Numbered from the stretch's first letter, positions 46,463 through 57,234 are shown. The stretch is 64,000 bases of DNA from Flavisolibacter ginsengisoli DSM 18119 (GCF_900129295.1 NZ_FQUU01000002.1:196488-260487); one strand, 5' to 3'. The notes: generated from the sequence alone by a model not told the origin. Numbers and translations: made by a program.

Positions 46463-48141
46463 ACAGACAAGAATTTAAAGACCTGGTAATTGCTGAAACA
46501 GAAAAAACAAAAAACAGCACATGCAAGCATAAGATATGTATTTGCTGTGGTGCAGGTTGCATTTCTTCCGGATCTGAAGCAGTAATGAAAAAGTTACAGG
46601 AAGAAATAATAGAAAGGGGATTACAATCAGAAGTGGAAATTATACCAACAGGTTGTATGGGGCCCTGCAACCAGGGACCATTAATGAAATACCTTCCAGA
46701 GAATTCCATTTATCAAAAAGTAGATTGTTCAAATATCTCGCAGATCGTGCAAAGCCAGGTAATAGAAAAGAAACCCATTGAGCACCTTCTTCTTTTTGCC
46801 GACTCAAGGGAAAGGCCCTTTTCTAATGCAGATGAGGATCCCTTCTTTAGCAAACAATTAAAGATCGTTTTAAAGAATTGTGGTCAACTGAATCCCGAAA
46901 GGATTGAAGATTATCTTGTCCATGAGGGTTATAGAGCATTAGATAAAGCACTGTTTGAAATGTCACCTGAAGATGTGATAGCAGAGATCAAGCAAAGCCG
47001 GATGCGAGGTCGTGGTGGTGCTGGCTATCCAACTGGTCTTAAATGGGAAACAGTATATAAATATGTAAATGACCAGAAATACGTGATCTGCAATGGAGAT
47101 GAAGGTGATCCTGGTGCTTTTATGGACCGCAGCGTTTTGGAAGGTAACCCTCATAGGGTTTTAGAAGGAATGGCAATAGGCGGTTACGCCGTTGGAGCCA
47201 GCAAGGGCTATGCTTATATAAGAGGCGAATACCCCTTGGCTATCAAACGTTTTGAAGCCGCCATCAAACAAGCTAAAAAAATGGGATTACTTGGGCCTAA
47301 TATCCTTGGAAGTAATTTCTCCTTTGATGTGGAGGTAAGAATAGGAGCCGGGGCTTTTGTTTGTGGTGAAGAGACCGCCCTTATTGCTTCCATAGAAGGA
47401 AAACGTGGAACGCCGAGACCCAGGCCTCCATTCCCGGCAGAGAGTGGTCTTTGGGGAAAGCCAACCCTTATAAATAATGTGGAAACCTTTGCAGGCATTG
47501 CGCCTATTATCAATAATGGCGGTGAGTGGTATAGCGAGATCGGAACTCCCAAAAGTGCAGGTACAAAGGTTTTCGCACTCGCTGGAAAAATCAATTATTC
47601 CGGCCTTATTGAAGTGCCTATGGGCACATCACTCAGGGAGATCGTTTTTGATATTGGCGGAGGTATCCAGGGTGGTGGAGAATTTAAGGCTGCTCAAACC
47701 GGCGGGCCTTCCGGTGGATGTATACCCGCAGAGCACCTTGATGTGAAGATGGATTATGAAGCGTTGGTAAACCTGGGATCTATTATGGGATCAGGAGGAT
47801 TGATCGTTATGGATCAATCATCTGATATGGTTGATGTTGCCAGGTTCTTTATGGAATTCTGTATGGATGAAAGTTGTGGCAAATGTGTCCCTTGCAGGGT
47901 AGGAACCAAAATGATGCATGACCTGTTGCAAAAGATCTGTGACAACAATGCCTCAAGAATAGACCTGGAAAGACTGGAAGAACTGGCTGTTTATGTAAAG
48001 GAAGCAAGTTTGTGTGGACTTGGAGGGTCTGCTCCTAACCCTCTGTTAAGCACCCTTCGGCATTTTAGAAATGAATATGAAACCAGGATAGGCAAATACG
48101 AAGAAAAGCACATTGAAGTACCCCAAACATCTGAAGTATGA
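46459..48141 (+). CDS. hoxF: HoxF, NADH/FMN-binding diaphorase subunit
   Basis: 560 residues. An N-terminal thioredoxin-like [2Fe-2S] domain ([22 protein letters not shown]; about 28-75), then the NuoF core: NAD/FMN site [14 protein letters not shown] and [17 protein letters not shown] loop [14 protein letters not shown], and a C-terminal [4Fe-4S] site [16 protein letters not shown] with a fourth Cys in [13 protein letters not shown]. It lacks the extra ferredoxin-like tail found in HydB-type relatives. It transfers electrons between NAD(H) and the HoxUYH chain. ATGA overlaps on both sides show coupling. Confidence 0.95.
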   Translation: MNRQEFKDLVIAETEKTKNSTCKHKICICCGAGCISSGSEAVMKKLQEEIIERGLQSEVEIIPTGCMGPCNQGPLMKYLPENSIYQKVDCSNISQIVQSQVIEKKPIEHLLLFADSRERPFSNADEDPFFSKQLKIVLKNCGQLNPERIEDYLVHEGYRALDKALFEMSPEDVIAEIKQSRMRGRGGAGYPTGLKWETVYKYVNDQKYVICNGDEGDPGAFMDRSVLEGNPHRVLEGMAIGGYAVGASKGYAYIRGEYPLAIKRFEAAIKQAKKMGLLGPNILGSNFSFDVEVRIGAGAFVCGEETALIASIEGKRGTPRPRPPFPAESGLWGKPTLINNVETFAGIAPIINNGGEWYSEIGTPKSAGTKVFALAGKINYSGLIEVPMGTSLREIVFDIGGGIQGGGEFKAAQTGGPSGGCIPAEHLDVKMDYEALVNLGSIMGSGGLIVMDQSSDMVDVARFFMEFCMDESCGKCVPCRVGTKMMHDLLQKICDNNASRIDLERLEELAVYVKEASLCGLGGSAPNPLLSTLRHFRNEYETRIGKYEEKHIEVPQTSEV

Positions 48142-48848
48142 ACACAATAGATATTAAGATCAATGAAAGGTCACTAAAAGTGTTACCTGGAATTACCATC
48201 CTCCAGGCTTGCAGGGATAACGGAATTGATATATTGACAATGTGTCATTTAAAAGGTCTTTCTGATGTCGGTGCCTGCCGGCTATGCCTGGTAGAAATAG
48301 AAGGAATCAATAAATTATTGTCAGCCTGTACAACCAGGGTGGCCAGCAATATGGTCATCCGTACAGATACAGAAAAAATAAAACGCTACCAGCGTATCAC
48401 TACAGAATTATTCTTCGCTGAAAGAAACCATGTTTGTTCTGTTTGTGTTGCCAATGGCAACTGTGAGTTACAGGAATTAGGATATAAGGTGGGAATGGAT
48501 CATATACGCTATCCATTCCTGTTTCCTGAATGTAAGGTAGATACATCGCATCAATACTTTGTAATGGATCATAACCGGTGCATTATGTGCACCAGGTGTG
48601 TGCGGGCATGTAGCGAAGTTGAAGGTGCCTTTAACTGGGATGTGAAAAATCGTGGATTCCAGGTAAGAGTGATCTCTGATTTTGATACCCCCTGGGGTGA
48701 ATCTATTACCTGCACATCTTGTGGCAAATGTTTGCAGGCATGCCCTACCGGAGCATTATGGTCAAAAGACGTTGTACAGGGTCAGTTGGAAAAACACCCT
48801 GAGATGATAACGGAATTGGTAGAGAAAAGGAAATTGTTATTGACCTGA
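48138..48848 (+). CDS. hoxU: HoxU, ferredoxin-like diaphorase subunit
   Basis: 236 residues, the N-terminal (NuoG-like) iron-sulfur part only. [2Fe-2S] ligands in [20 protein letters not shown] (about 25-55), a His/Cys [4Fe-4S] site in [17 protein letters not shown], and two [4Fe-4S] sites in [18 protein letters not shown] and [14 protein letters not shown]. It wires HoxF to the small hydrogenase subunit HoxY. Starts in an ATGA overlap with hoxF. Confidence 0.95.
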   Translation: MNTIDIKINERSLKVLPGITILQACRDNGIDILTMCHLKGLSDVGACRLCLVEIEGINKLLSACTTRVASNMVIRTDTEKIKRYQRITTELFFAERNHVCSVCVANGNCELQELGYKVGMDHIRYPFLFPECKVDTSHQYFVMDHNRCIMCTRCVRACSEVEGAFNWDVKNRGFQVRVISDFDTPWGESITCTSCGKCLQACPTGALWSKDVVQGQLEKHPEMITELVEKRKLLLT

Positions 48849-48896
48849 TGAGTGTTGCAGAAGGGTTTTTCTATAAATGCAACAATTACAAAGTCA

Positions 48897-49463
48897 ATGA
48901 ATGAAATTAAAAAAGTAACAATGACAAAGAAAAAAATAGGTACCGTATGGCTCGGGGGATGTTCGGGCTGTCACATGTCGCTACTTGACATAGATGAAAG
49001 AATATTGGATGTTGCCAGGTTGGCTGACATTGTAAAATGTCCGATTGTGGATGGCAAGGAATTTCCGAAGGTAGATATTGCACTGGTGGAAGGCTCCGTA
49101 ACAAGTGATGAGCATTTACACGAAATACTTCATATCCGTAAACAGGCCAAACTATTGGTTGCATTAGGTGATTGTGCAGTGATGACAAATGTTACGGGTA
49201 TGCGCAATTATTTGCAATTAAATGAAGTATTTGATACTGCATATGTCAATGCAATAAGTAATGACCAATCCGGCACAGTGCCCAATCACCCTGCGTTACT
49301 GCGTCTGCATGACAAAGTATTTCCGTTGCAGGAAGTGGTTAACGTAGATTATGTAATTCCTGGCTGCCCGCCAAGTGCGGATGCCATCTTTTATGTACTG
49401 TTCGAATTTTTAAATGACAGGGTACCCGATTTAAACGAAGTAAAAAAACTTAAATATGGTTAA
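48897..49463 (+). CDS. hoxY: HoxY, [NiFe] hydrogenase small subunit
   Basis: 188 residues from the ATG at 48897 (a later ATG at 48921, before [12 protein letters not shown], is also possible). Short small subunit of group 3 type without a Tat signal. Proximal [4Fe-4S] ligands are seen in [22 protein letters not shown] and PGCPPSAD. No medial or distal cluster domain. It pairs with HoxH as the catalytic module. The stop lies 8 bp inside hoxH. Confidence 0.94.
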   Translation: MNEIKKVTMTKKKIGTVWLGGCSGCHMSLLDIDERILDVARLADIVKCPIVDGKEFPKVDIALVEGSVTSDEHLHEILHIRKQAKLLVALGDCAVMTNVTGMRNYLQLNEVFDTAYVNAISNDQSGTVPNHPALLRLHDKVFPLQEVVNVDYVIPGCPPSADAIFYVLFEFLNDRVPDLNEVKKLKYG

Positions 49464-50895
49464 CGAAGATAGGAGACAGATCCTTATATCACCAGTCACC
49501 CGCATAGAAGGCCACGCCAAAATCACTATACGCCTGGATGACCATGGAGAGGTTGATGAAGCATTGTTCCATGTAAATGAATTCAGGGGCTTCGAAAAGT
49601 TCTGCGAAGGAAGACTATATACTGAAATGCCCATCATCACTCCACGTATTTGTGGAATATGTCCTGTCAGTCACTCCATTGCCAGCGTAAAAGCTTGCGA
49701 AATGATACAGGGCATACAACCTGCATATGCAGGAAATATATTGAGACGGCTGATACATATTGGACAAAATATTTCTTCACATGCATTGTCCTTTTTCCAT
49801 TTATCATCTCCCGATTTTTTATTGGGTTATGACAGTGACCCGGTGAACAGAAACATTCTTGGCCTGGCTGAAAAGTTTCCTGACATAGCCCTAAAAGGGA
49901 TCAGGCTGAGAAAATTTGGACAAGAGATCAGCCAGAGGATAACGGGCAAAAAGATCCATATCAGTGGCATTGCACCGGGTGGTATGGCTTTCCCCCTGTT
50001 AGAAGAAAACAGGCTCGCCTTATTAAACTGGATTCCCGAGGCAAAGGAAACCGTACAATTGGGATTAAGTATCATTAAGAAATTCCATGAAGAAAATGCA
50101 GAAATGGTGAACAGTTTTGCAGTTTCGCCAACATTATACCTGGGCACTGTAGGTCCACAGGGAGAACATGAATTATATGATGGCAAGCTCAGGTTCATCG
50201 ATGAAAATGGAAATATCTTACAAGACCAGTTAGATCCAAAAAGATATTTGGAATTTATAGCCGAACGCTCCGTAAGTTGGTCCTACCTGAAATATCCATA
50301 TTATAAGCCTCTGGGTTATGAAAAAGGCTTTTACCGGGTTGGGCCACTGGCTAGGTTGAATGTAGCCAGCAAAATGAAAACCCCGCTTGCTCAACTGGAG
50401 TTTGAAAATTTCAAGAATATTGCAGGCGGCAGACCAATTCACGGCACTTTTTATTATCACTATGCACGCCTTATAGAAGCTTTAAGCAGTGTGGAAGAAG
50501 CAGAAATACTTTTGAATGACCCGGAAATAACTTCTGATCATATTCAAACCCATGGAAAATGGAACTACACAGAAGGTATTGGCTGCTCTGAAGCTCCAAG
50601 AGGCACCTTATTCCACCATTATATTACAGATGAATCAGGCAAATTATTGAAAGTAAACTTGTTGATCGCTACAGGACAAAACAATCCTGGTATGAACAAG
50701 AGTATCACAGAGGTGGCAAAACAATATGTTAATGGAAATGACATCAAAGAAGGAATGCTAAACAGGGTAGAATCAACTATCAGGTGCTATGACCCCTGTC
50801 TTTCCTGTTCTACACATGCCATTGGAGCAATGCCTTTACAGGTGGAAGTAATGAACGCAAATGGACAAATCATACAAAGAATAGAAAGAGGTTAA
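49456..50895 (+). CDS. hoxH: HoxH, [NiFe] hydrogenase large (catalytic) subunit
   Basis: 479 residues. Both Ni-binding cysteine motifs are intact: L1 [10 protein letters not shown] (near 55-64) and L2 [10 protein letters not shown] (near 445). Residues after the L2 histidine ([11 protein letters not shown] and on, about 25 residues) form the C-terminal extension that the HoxW protease removes after nickel insertion. PRGTLFHHY is the usual conserved stretch before L2. The architecture with HoxEFU/HoxY fits the cytosolic bidirectional NAD-linked type (group 3d). It is the last gene of the rightward operon and meets hoxW tail to tail with a 4-bp overlap. Confidence 0.96.
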   Translation: MVNEDRRQILISPVTRIEGHAKITIRLDDHGEVDEALFHVNEFRGFEKFCEGRLYTEMPIITPRICGICPVSHSIASVKACEMIQGIQPAYAGNILRRLIHIGQNISSHALSFFHLSSPDFLLGYDSDPVNRNILGLAEKFPDIALKGIRLRKFGQEISQRITGKKIHISGIAPGGMAFPLLEENRLALLNWIPEAKETVQLGLSIIKKFHEENAEMVNSFAVSPTLYLGTVGPQGEHELYDGKLRFIDENGNILQDQLDPKRYLEFIAERSVSWSYLKYPYYKPLGYEKGFYRVGPLARLNVASKMKTPLAQLEFENFKNIAGGRPIHGTFYYHYARLIEALSSVEEAEILLNDPEITSDHIQTHGKWNYTEGIGCSEAPRGTLFHHYITDESGKLLKVNLLIATGQNNPGMNKSITEVAKQYVNGNDIKEGMLNRVESTIRCYDPCLSCSTHAIGAMPLQVEVMNANGQIIQRIERG

Positions 50896-51350
50896 TTTCT
50901 CAGTGAACCGATCCATTCAAGGATGAGGCTAATTGCCTGCTGGCAATTAGCCTTTGCTTTTTCAGATATTGTATCACCTATATTAAAATCATGTCCCCTG
51001 ACAGCGCAAATAAACAGGGACATCTTAATACCATAAACCTTTTCAGACAAGGCAGCCAACATTGCTGCATTTAAATGATGTGAAGAAGATAATGGTGACT
51101 CATCATGTGGATACAGTTTATACAGGTCAGCGTCCTTTCCTTCTATAGAAGCATCTGTTATAAGTACATGATCAAAATGCAAAAGATCTTCAACCAATTC
51201 AGCCTCGAGTTGCTGAACAAGCATGGTGTTTACTCCCGGAACCTGCATTTGTTCTATAGCATTGCATATATAATTTCCAATTCCATCATCCCCACGAATG
51301 GTATTACCTACCCCAACAATGCAGATAGTATAGGCTTTAGTGTTCTGCAT
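50892..51350 (-). CDS. hoxW: HoxW, hydrogenase maturation endopeptidase
   Basis: 152 residues of the HycI/HoxW (M52) family. It begins with the signature VGVGNTIRGDDGIGNYI (about 12-28; Glu/Asp of the nickel-sensing site), has ITDASIEG in the middle and a late His in SSSHHLNAAML. It removes the C-terminal peptide of HoxH after nickel insertion. It is the last gene of the leftward maturation operon, 8 bp after hypE. Its last codons also encode, on the opposite strand, the hox operon terminator. Confidence 0.92.
   Translation of the reverse strand: MQNTKAYTICIVGVGNTIRGDDGIGNYICNAIEQMQVPGVNTMLVQQLEAELVEDLLHFDHVLITDASIEGKDADLYKLYPHDESPLSSSHHLNAAMLAALSEKVYGIKMSLFICAVRGHDFNIGDTISEKAKANCQQAISLILEWIGSLRN
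50926..50962 (+). terminator. Terminator of hox operon embedded in hoxW coding sequence
   Basis: AGGCTAATTGCC (50926-50937) and GGCAATTAGCCT (50942-50953) form a perfect 12-bp stem with a TGCT loop, followed by TTGCTTTTT (50954-50962) on the plus strand only. It starts 31 bp after the hoxH stop and lies within the last 25 or so codons of hoxW on the opposite strand. Confidence 0.82.
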
Positions 51351-51358
51351 AATTCATT

Positions 51359-52396
51359 TTAGCATATCCTGGGTAGTTGATCGCCGGTTAAAAAATTTAC
51401 CACCCTTTTACCCCCTATGCGGCTTTTCATAACAACTTTACCAGGATGGTCCAATGTTACTTCGCCAATAATAGCTGCTTCTGTTCCATTACTGTCAGCA
51501 TTGAGTTGAGCCAGGAAATCAGTAGCAACATTTCGGTTTACAATAGCTATAAAGATCCCCTCATTGGCCACATACAGAGGATCTAATCCAAGCATTTCGC
51601 AGGCGCCTTCAACCTGCTCCATTATCGGCAGGTTGTTTTGGTCAATTGAAAACCCCAATCGGGTCAATTCTGCCACTTCATTTAAAACGGATGCTATCCC
51701 CCCACGTGTAGGGTCTCTCAGGAATTTAATATCATTACCAAATCTATCCAGCAAACCAGTAATGGTGTGATTCAGATTTACTGTATCACTGACAATTGTT
51801 GTTTCAAATTCCAGCCCTTTACGCACACTCATGATAGCAATGCCATGGGTAGCAATACACCCGCTGACAATGATCTGGTCTCCTGGCTTAATACGCTTGT
51901 GGTGAATAGATGCACCTGGATGAATGATGCCAATGCCGGAAGTATTAATGAACAGCTTGTCCCCTTTGCCTTGTTCCACAACTTTAGTATCACCTGTTAC
52001 AATTTTCACCTCAGCCTTATGCGCTGCCTGTTTTATACTTAAAAGCACCTGGAAGAAGTCAGACATCGAAAGTCCTTCTTCAATAATAAAAGAAAGGGAC
52101 AGGTATTTAGGAATAGCCCCACACATCGCCAGGTCATTTACTGTTCCATTAACAGCCAATTCACCAATATTACCACCCGGAAATATAAATGGGCTTATCA
52201 CATAACTATCGGTGCTGAAAGCTACATTACCACTCAAGGGAAAACTTGCACCATCATGCTGTTGATCCAGCAGATCATTTCCCAGGATATCAAACACGCC
52301 GTTTTGTAATAGTCTGTGCGTTAATAAGCCTCCGCCACCATGTCCTAAGGTGATCACATCAAAATCGAATTTGGGAAGCGGGCAACTCGTTTTCAT
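51359..52396 (-). CDS. hypE: HypE, carbamoyl dehydratase of cyanide-ligand synthesis
   Basis: 345 residues of the PurM/ThiL-like HypE family. N-terminal LGHGGGGLLTHRLLQNGVF, FSTDSYVISPFIFPGGNIGE (substrate and ATP region), the middle GDTKVVEQGKGDKLFINTSG, and the essential C-terminal cysteine in the terminal PRIC, which accepts the carbamoyl group from HypF and is dehydrated to thiocyanate. Complete. Lies between hypD and hoxW. Confidence 0.95.
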   Translation of the reverse strand: MKTSCPLPKFDFDVITLGHGGGGLLTHRLLQNGVFDILGNDLLDQQHDGASFPLSGNVAFSTDSYVISPFIFPGGNIGELAVNGTVNDLAMCGAIPKYLSLSFIIEEGLSMSDFFQVLLSIKQAAHKAEVKIVTGDTKVVEQGKGDKLFINTSGIGIIHPGASIHHKRIKPGDQIIVSGCIATHGIAIMSVRKGLEFETTIVSDTVNLNHTITGLLDRFGNDIKFLRDPTRGGIASVLNEVAELTRLGFSIDQNNLPIMEQVEGACEMLGLDPLYVANEGIFIAIVNRNVATDFLAQLNADSNGTEAAIIGEVTLDHPGKVVMKSRIGGKRVVNFLTGDQLPRIC

Positions 52397-52414
52397 ACCG
52401 TTTGTATAGTTAAT

Positions 52415-53518
52415 TCATGAATATTGACTTACCTGCGTTGATGCATAATGATAATAAGCAGCACAGGCCCCTTCACTGCTTACCATGGGAGCCCCAAGTG
52501 GGTTTTCCGGCTTACATTTATTTCCAAAATTGGGACATTGGAAAGGTTTCTTTAAACCCTTCATAATAGCACCGCTTATGCATTCTTTATTTTCTGCCAC
52601 ATAAGGAAGATTAAGATCGAACTTTAGCCTTGAATTATATTTCCTGTACATTTCGGTAACCTCATACCCACTACATGGTATATTACCAATACCTCTCCAT
52701 GTTCTGTCACTGATTTCAAACACCTCATGAATTGTTTCCTTTGCCAAAATGTTACCTTGCCTATTCACTGCTCTTGCATATTGGTTCTGCACCTGGTATT
52801 CCCCATTTTCCAATTGCTGTACAGCCATCAGGATCCCCTGCAATAGGTCAACAGGCTCAAAACCTGTGATCACAATGGGAATTTTATATTTTTCTGCTAT
52901 AGGGTAATATTCTTCCATTCCCATGATAGCACAGACATGTCCCGCTGCTAAAAATGCATCTATCGTATTTTCCTGATCCTGTAAGATAGCTTCCATGGCA
53001 GGAGGAACAAGCACATGTGATGTAAGTATAGAATAATTAGACAGATTTAGCTTATGAGCCTGGATGACACTAAGCGCATTGGCAGGGGCTGTAGTTTCAA
53101 ATCCTACAGCAAAAAACACAACTTCCTTTGAAGGGTTTGCCACCGCCAATTGAACCGCTTCGAGTGGGGAATATAAAATCCGCACATCAGCGCCTTTAGC
53201 TTTCGCTTCAAGTAAATTGGTTGAAGACCCAGGCACTCTTAACATATCACCGAAAGAACATAGAATAACACCAGGTTGCTGTGCCAAATAAATAGCTTCA
53301 TCAATAACGCTTACAGGAGTAACGCAGACCGGGCATCCCGGGCCATGTACCATAGTAATGCCAGGAGGCAGCATGTCCAATATTCCATTTTTAACCAGGC
53401 TATGTGTTTGGCCGCCACATATTTCCATTAAGGTCCATGAGCCTTGTGTAATGCGATGAAGCTCATAAAGATATTGCTGCACCAATCCGGGATCCCTATA
53501 TTCTGAAAGATGCTTCAT
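52415..53518 (-). CDS. hypD: HypD, Fe(CN)2CO assembly scaffold
   Basis: 367 residues. Key motifs are present: MEICGGQTHSLVKNGI, VHGPGCPVCVTP, FAVGFETTAP and the C-terminal [4Fe-4S] region with spaced cysteines (NKECISGAIMKG, PNFGNKCKPENPLG, SEGACAAYYHY). HypD with HypC collects the CN and CO ligands on iron before transfer to HoxH. Its ATG overlaps the hypC stop by 4 bp. Confidence 0.96.
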   Translation of the reverse strand: MKHLSEYRDPGLVQQYLYELHRITQGSWTLMEICGGQTHSLVKNGILDMLPPGITMVHGPGCPVCVTPVSVIDEAIYLAQQPGVILCSFGDMLRVPGSSTNLLEAKAKGADVRILYSPLEAVQLAVANPSKEVVFFAVGFETTAPANALSVIQAHKLNLSNYSILTSHVLVPPAMEAILQDQENTIDAFLAAGHVCAIMGMEEYYPIAEKYKIPIVITGFEPVDLLQGILMAVQQLENGEYQVQNQYARAVNRQGNILAKETIHEVFEISDRTWRGIGNIPCSGYEVTEMYRKYNSRLKFDLNLPYVAENKECISGAIMKGLKKPFQCPNFGNKCKPENPLGAPMVSSEGACAAYYHYASTQVSQYS

Positions 53519-53772
53519 GTAACTGGGAATTTAAGTTCTTTCGCTTCATCCATTTTTTCAAGGTATTCCAGGGTTAGCAAAGCTTCCTGTTCGTCCACAA
53601 TACTTATTGCAACTCCTACATGTACCAGCACATAATCACCAATCACAGCTTCAGGAACCATACATAAGTTTACCTCCTTCATAATACCATAAAAAGCAAC
53701 CTTTCCAATTCTAAATACTCCATCATACTGGCCGGCAATAGAAATGATCTTTCCAGGTATGGCTAAACACAT
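53515..53772 (-). CDS. hypC: HypC, hydrogenase maturation chaperone
   Basis: 85 residues from the ATG at 53772, which places the essential N-terminal cysteine correctly (MCLAIPGKIISI); an in-frame upstream codon would bury it. Middle GDYVLVHVGVAISIVDEQEA is the other family block. It carries iron to HoxH with HypD. Starts 5 bp after the hypF stop. Confidence 0.95.
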   Translation of the reverse strand: MCLAIPGKIISIAGQYDGVFRIGKVAFYGIMKEVNLCMVPEAVIGDYVLVHVGVAISIVDEQEALLTLEYLEKMDEAKELKFPVT

Positions 53773-53777
53773 ATAAT

Positions 53778-56084
53778 TCAATTTTGAAGGTGAAGTGATT
53801 CTTTTTCTATCTGGATGCTATGTTCAATAGAATACCTGGCTAATTGGCCGAAACCTATGCATTCATCATTACAACTTAATTGATTGTGAAAATAAAGCCC
53901 GAAGTCTTTCTCAAAGAGTTGCAAAATAAGGTCGACAAGCAATGCATTTTGAAATACGCCCCCGCTAAATGCAATCTTATTGACTCCAAAATCCTTCGCA
54001 GTTTGCCCGATACATTGTGCCAATGAAACAAATACTTTAAAAGCGATTCGGCTGACAGGAGTACCGCCTAGTTTTTCCTCCATAATTTCCTGTACCATGA
54101 GGTTCCAATCAAGCCTGTTTCTAAACCTGGGAACAGGATAATACTCAAGACTTTTATCTGGCGAAAGTTCAGCCAGGGCTTGCAGCTTCATAGCAGCTTC
54201 TCCTTCAAACGTATTGATATGAAGGACATCGAGCATTGACGCTATTCCATCTAACAGCCTACCCATACTGGAGGTTAATAATGGAGATGGCTGAACTACC
54301 AATTTTTCCATGTAAACCTGCTCAGGTTCAGTAAAATGTTGTAATGCCTCTTTAAAAAACCGTTTATTGTTACAGAGTAATGAAAGAGCGGATAATCTTG
54401 GTTCAAGACTCATCTTATCGCCCTGCAGCCATGGAAAATAATCAAGGTGTGCTACCCGGCTCATATACCCCCCTTCCAGTAGGAAAAATTCCCCTCCCCA
54501 TATTTGATGATCATCTCCATAACCTGTACCATCCCATATGATACCCATTATAGGTTCTTCAGCGTGCAACAGGCCATTTTCAGCAAGTACAGCCCCAAAA
54601 TGTGCTTCATGATGTTGCACCTCTATCACGGGAATTTGAAGTTGATCTCCTAATTCTCTCCCAAAGTTTGATATGGCATAGTTGGGATGCTTGTCAACCA
54701 GGATAGTTTGTGGACTGAATTGCAGCATATCCATAAGGTGCTGTAAAGATTTCCTATAGCTCTGGTGCGCACCATAATCTGACTGGTCGCCCAAATATTG
54801 ACTAATATATAAATTGTTACCAACTGCCAGCGTAAATGCACTTTTCAATTCTGCACCGGCTGCAAAGATCTCTTCATTAAAATAAAAAGGATTTGAATGA
54901 TAATTAGGAGCTATTCCACGTGACCGCCGAATAATTATTTGCCTTCCTCCTGTGGTATACTGCATTACACTATCATCCTGGGGAGTTACGATGCGTCTAT
55001 CAAACGTCAGCACATAATCAGCATATTGGGTTAAATGCAGTAAAGCCTCTTCATCATCGTATATAATGGGAGATCCACTTAAATTTCCACTTGTGGCCAC
55101 TAATGGAACCTTAACAGCTGATGCTACAAGCGCAAGCAATGCTGTATAAGGAAGCATCACCCCTATCCTGTTTAAGCCCGGAGCAACTAATTCCTTACAA
55201 ATTGAAGTATGTACTTTATCCTTCAACCTGCAAAGTACCACTGGAGCAATATTGCTTTTCAGGGCATTACTCTCCAGTTCGGAAATTATCAAATCCTGCT
55301 TTGCTATTTCTAAAGAGAGGTATAATAAAGCGAAAGGCTTTTGGAGGCGATGCTTCCTCTTTCTCAATAATGAAATGGCAATTTCATTGGTAGCATCACA
55401 TACCAACAAATATCCTCCCACACCTTTTATGGCTACTATATTTCCTTCAAGTATGACATTCCTGATACCTGCTATAATTTCTGTCGCGCCAATAGCCAGC
55501 TCTTCACCTTTACTATTGTACCATTTTATAGGAATAGGGCATTCGGGACAAGAATTTGTTTGACTATGGTGGCGCCGATTATTAATATCAGCATATTCAT
55601 TCTTGCAGTTGGTGCACATGGTCATGTCTGCCATTGTTGTTCTCATCCTGTCGTATGGAAGGCCGGTCATTATAGAATACCTGGGTCCGCATTCTAAACA
55701 AGTGGTGAAAGCATATCCATATCTCCTGTTATCCTTGTTGGATATTTCTGAAAGGCATGTTGGACAAATGGCTATATCTGGCGGAAGCATCATGTCAGGT
55801 TTACCACATTCAATGCTTTCATTAATGGTAAATGATGTAAAATGCTGCTGCCCTATTTGTCTCATGCTATGGGCAGTGACTAATGAATTAGCCGGTGAAT
55901 GACTTGACAGGTATTGATAAAACTCCTGGGCAAGTTCCTTAGAAGCGTTCATTTGTATGCAAATGCCACCATTGGTATTAGAAACAGATCCATTAATATG
56001 CCTCTTGACCGCCTGTTTATAAATAAATGGTCGGAAACCAACGCCCTGTACCAAACCCTTAATATTGATCTCCCAGCTTTGCAT
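53778..56084 (-). CDS. hypF: HypF, carbamoyltransferase of hydrogenase maturation
   Basis: 768 residues from the ATG at 56084 (WEINIKGLVQGVGFRPFIYK follows at once). Acylphosphatase domain (1-90), zinc-finger region with four Cys-x2-Cys pairs (CPTC, CLEC, CTNC, CPEC; about 100-185), a YrdC-like domain (about 195-370; IKGVGGYLLVCDATN) and a C-terminal Kae1-like carbamoyltransferase (VQHHEAHFGAVLAENG, IWDGTGYGDD, FSGGVFQNALL). It makes the carbamoyl donor for HypE. Begins 1-2 bp past the hypB stop. Confidence 0.95.
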   Translation of the reverse strand: MQSWEINIKGLVQGVGFRPFIYKQAVKRHINGSVSNTNGGICIQMNASKELAQEFYQYLSSHSPANSLVTAHSMRQIGQQHFTSFTINESIECGKPDMMLPPDIAICPTCLSEISNKDNRRYGYAFTTCLECGPRYSIMTGLPYDRMRTTMADMTMCTNCKNEYADINNRRHHSQTNSCPECPIPIKWYNSKGEELAIGATEIIAGIRNVILEGNIVAIKGVGGYLLVCDATNEIAISLLRKRKHRLQKPFALLYLSLEIAKQDLIISELESNALKSNIAPVVLCRLKDKVHTSICKELVAPGLNRIGVMLPYTALLALVASAVKVPLVATSGNLSGSPIIYDDEEALLHLTQYADYVLTFDRRIVTPQDDSVMQYTTGGRQIIIRRSRGIAPNYHSNPFYFNEEIFAAGAELKSAFTLAVGNNLYISQYLGDQSDYGAHQSYRKSLQHLMDMLQFSPQTILVDKHPNYAISNFGRELGDQLQIPVIEVQHHEAHFGAVLAENGLLHAEEPIMGIIWDGTGYGDDHQIWGGEFFLLEGGYMSRVAHLDYFPWLQGDKMSLEPRLSALSLLCNNKRFFKEALQHFTEPEQVYMEKLVVQPSPLLTSSMGRLLDGIASMLDVLHINTFEGEAAMKLQALAELSPDKSLEYYPVPRFRNRLDWNLMVQEIMEEKLGGTPVSRIAFKVFVSLAQCIGQTAKDFGVNKIAFSGGVFQNALLVDLILQLFEKDFGLYFHNQLSCNDECIGFGQLARYSIEHSIQIEKESLHLQN

Positions 56085-56085
56085 A

Positions 56086-56865
56086 TTATGAGGTTTGAGG
56101 CACCTGCATTTTTTGTTGTATCCAGGCAAACCATTCACTCAATCCTTTACCAGTTGTACAACTCACTTCCAAAATCTGCAGATCAGGATTCACTTGTAAT
56201 GCATAGGATTTCGCTTTATCCATGTCAAAAGAAACATAGGGCAGCAAGTCTGTCTTATTAATGATGCAAAGTGTGGAAGTATGAAACATGTCAGGATATT
56301 TAAGGGGCTTGTCTTCCCCTTCTGTTACACTCATGACCACTACCCGCTCCTGTTCACCCAGGTCAAACATGGCAGGACAAACCAGGTTTCCCACATTTTC
56401 AATAAACAATACAGAATTTTCTTTAGGGTTTATTCCCTGCACAGCATGCAGTATCATATGAGCATCTAAATGACAACCCTTTCCTGTATTGATTTGTGTA
56501 ACCTTTGTTCCTGTAGCATGTATGCGATCTGCATCATTACTGGTATATTGATCACCTTCTATAACGTAAAAACGGAAGTCTTTATTCAATTGTTTTAAGG
56601 TGCACTCCAGCAGGGTGGTTTTTCCCGAGCCCGGAGAACTGACCAGGTTGATTGCTAAAATATTTTTGGCCATAAAGTAACCCCTGTTCCTTTCTGCCAG
56701 CAGGTTATTGCCCGATAGAATATCCTTTTCAACATCTATTGAGCGTTTGCCTTCATGAGTATGTAAATGGCCGCCATCATACTCATGATGATGGCCATGG
56801 AAATGCTTCCCAGGTTCCCTGAAAGAAATGTTCTCTTCATCATTACAACCACATGTAACGCACAT
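56086..56865 (-). CDS. hypB: HypB, nickel-inserting GTPase with histidine stretch
   Basis: 259 residues. N-terminal CVTCGCN (high-affinity nickel site motif CxxCGC) and a short histidine-rich tract KHFHGHHHEYDGGHLHTHEG (about 20-40) that can store nickel or zinc. GTPase motifs: SPGSGKTTLLE (P-loop), VIEGDQYTSNDADR, FIENVGNLVCPA, NKTDLLPY. It delivers nickel with HypA. Lies between hypA and hypF. Confidence 0.95.
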   Translation of the reverse strand: MCVTCGCNDEENISFREPGKHFHGHHHEYDGGHLHTHEGKRSIDVEKDILSGNNLLAERNRGYFMAKNILAINLVSSPGSGKTTLLECTLKQLNKDFRFYVIEGDQYTSNDADRIHATGTKVTQINTGKGCHLDAHMILHAVQGINPKENSVLFIENVGNLVCPAMFDLGEQERVVVMSVTEGEDKPLKYPDMFHTSTLCIINKTDLLPYVSFDMDKAKSYALQVNPDLQILEVSCTTGKGLSEWFAWIQQKMQVPQTS

Positions 56866-56892
56866 ATGTTTTCGATTTTAGTATTAAAACAA

Positions 56893-57234
56893 TCAAGTAA
56901 CGATCATGCTTTTGATCCTTAGTTCCTGGCCATTCAGTATCGATACGGAATGACTATTACAATCCGGGCATGGATCAAATAATTCCTGAACAAAAAACTC
57001 AGATCCGCATACAATGCACCGAGCCCTTCCATCAATTCTCTTTATGTGCATGGCCGCATTTTCCAATAAAGTTTCTTTCACACCATATTCCCAGGCAAAT
57101 CTTAAAGCTTCTACCTCCACTGTTGCCAGGCATCCTATCTCCAGTTCTATTTCTTCTACCCTCGCAGCTTTAACTTTAGCAGCTTCATTTTCCGCAATGG
57201 AAACAATACTCTGTACAATTGAAAGCTCATGCAT
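56893..57234 (-). CDS. hypA: HypA, nickel chaperone
   Basis: 113 residues from the ATG at 57234 (MHELSIVQSIVSIAE), placing the nickel-binding His at position 2. The zinc site is CIVCGSEF...CPDCNS (about 72-95). It passes nickel to HypB and HoxH. Starts 3 bp after the small membrane protein gene. Confidence 0.95.
   Translation of the reverse strand: MHELSIVQSIVSIAENEAAKVKAARVEEIELEIGCLATVEVEALRFAWEYGVKETLLENAAMHIKRIDGRARCIVCGSEFFVQELFDPCPDCNSHSVSILNGQELRIKSMIVT

Noticed and set aside
45956-48848. hoxEFU-like genes as a fragment of respiratory complex I
   Set aside because: They are directly followed by hydrogenase HoxY/HoxH and HoxU is the short form; no other nuo genes are present.
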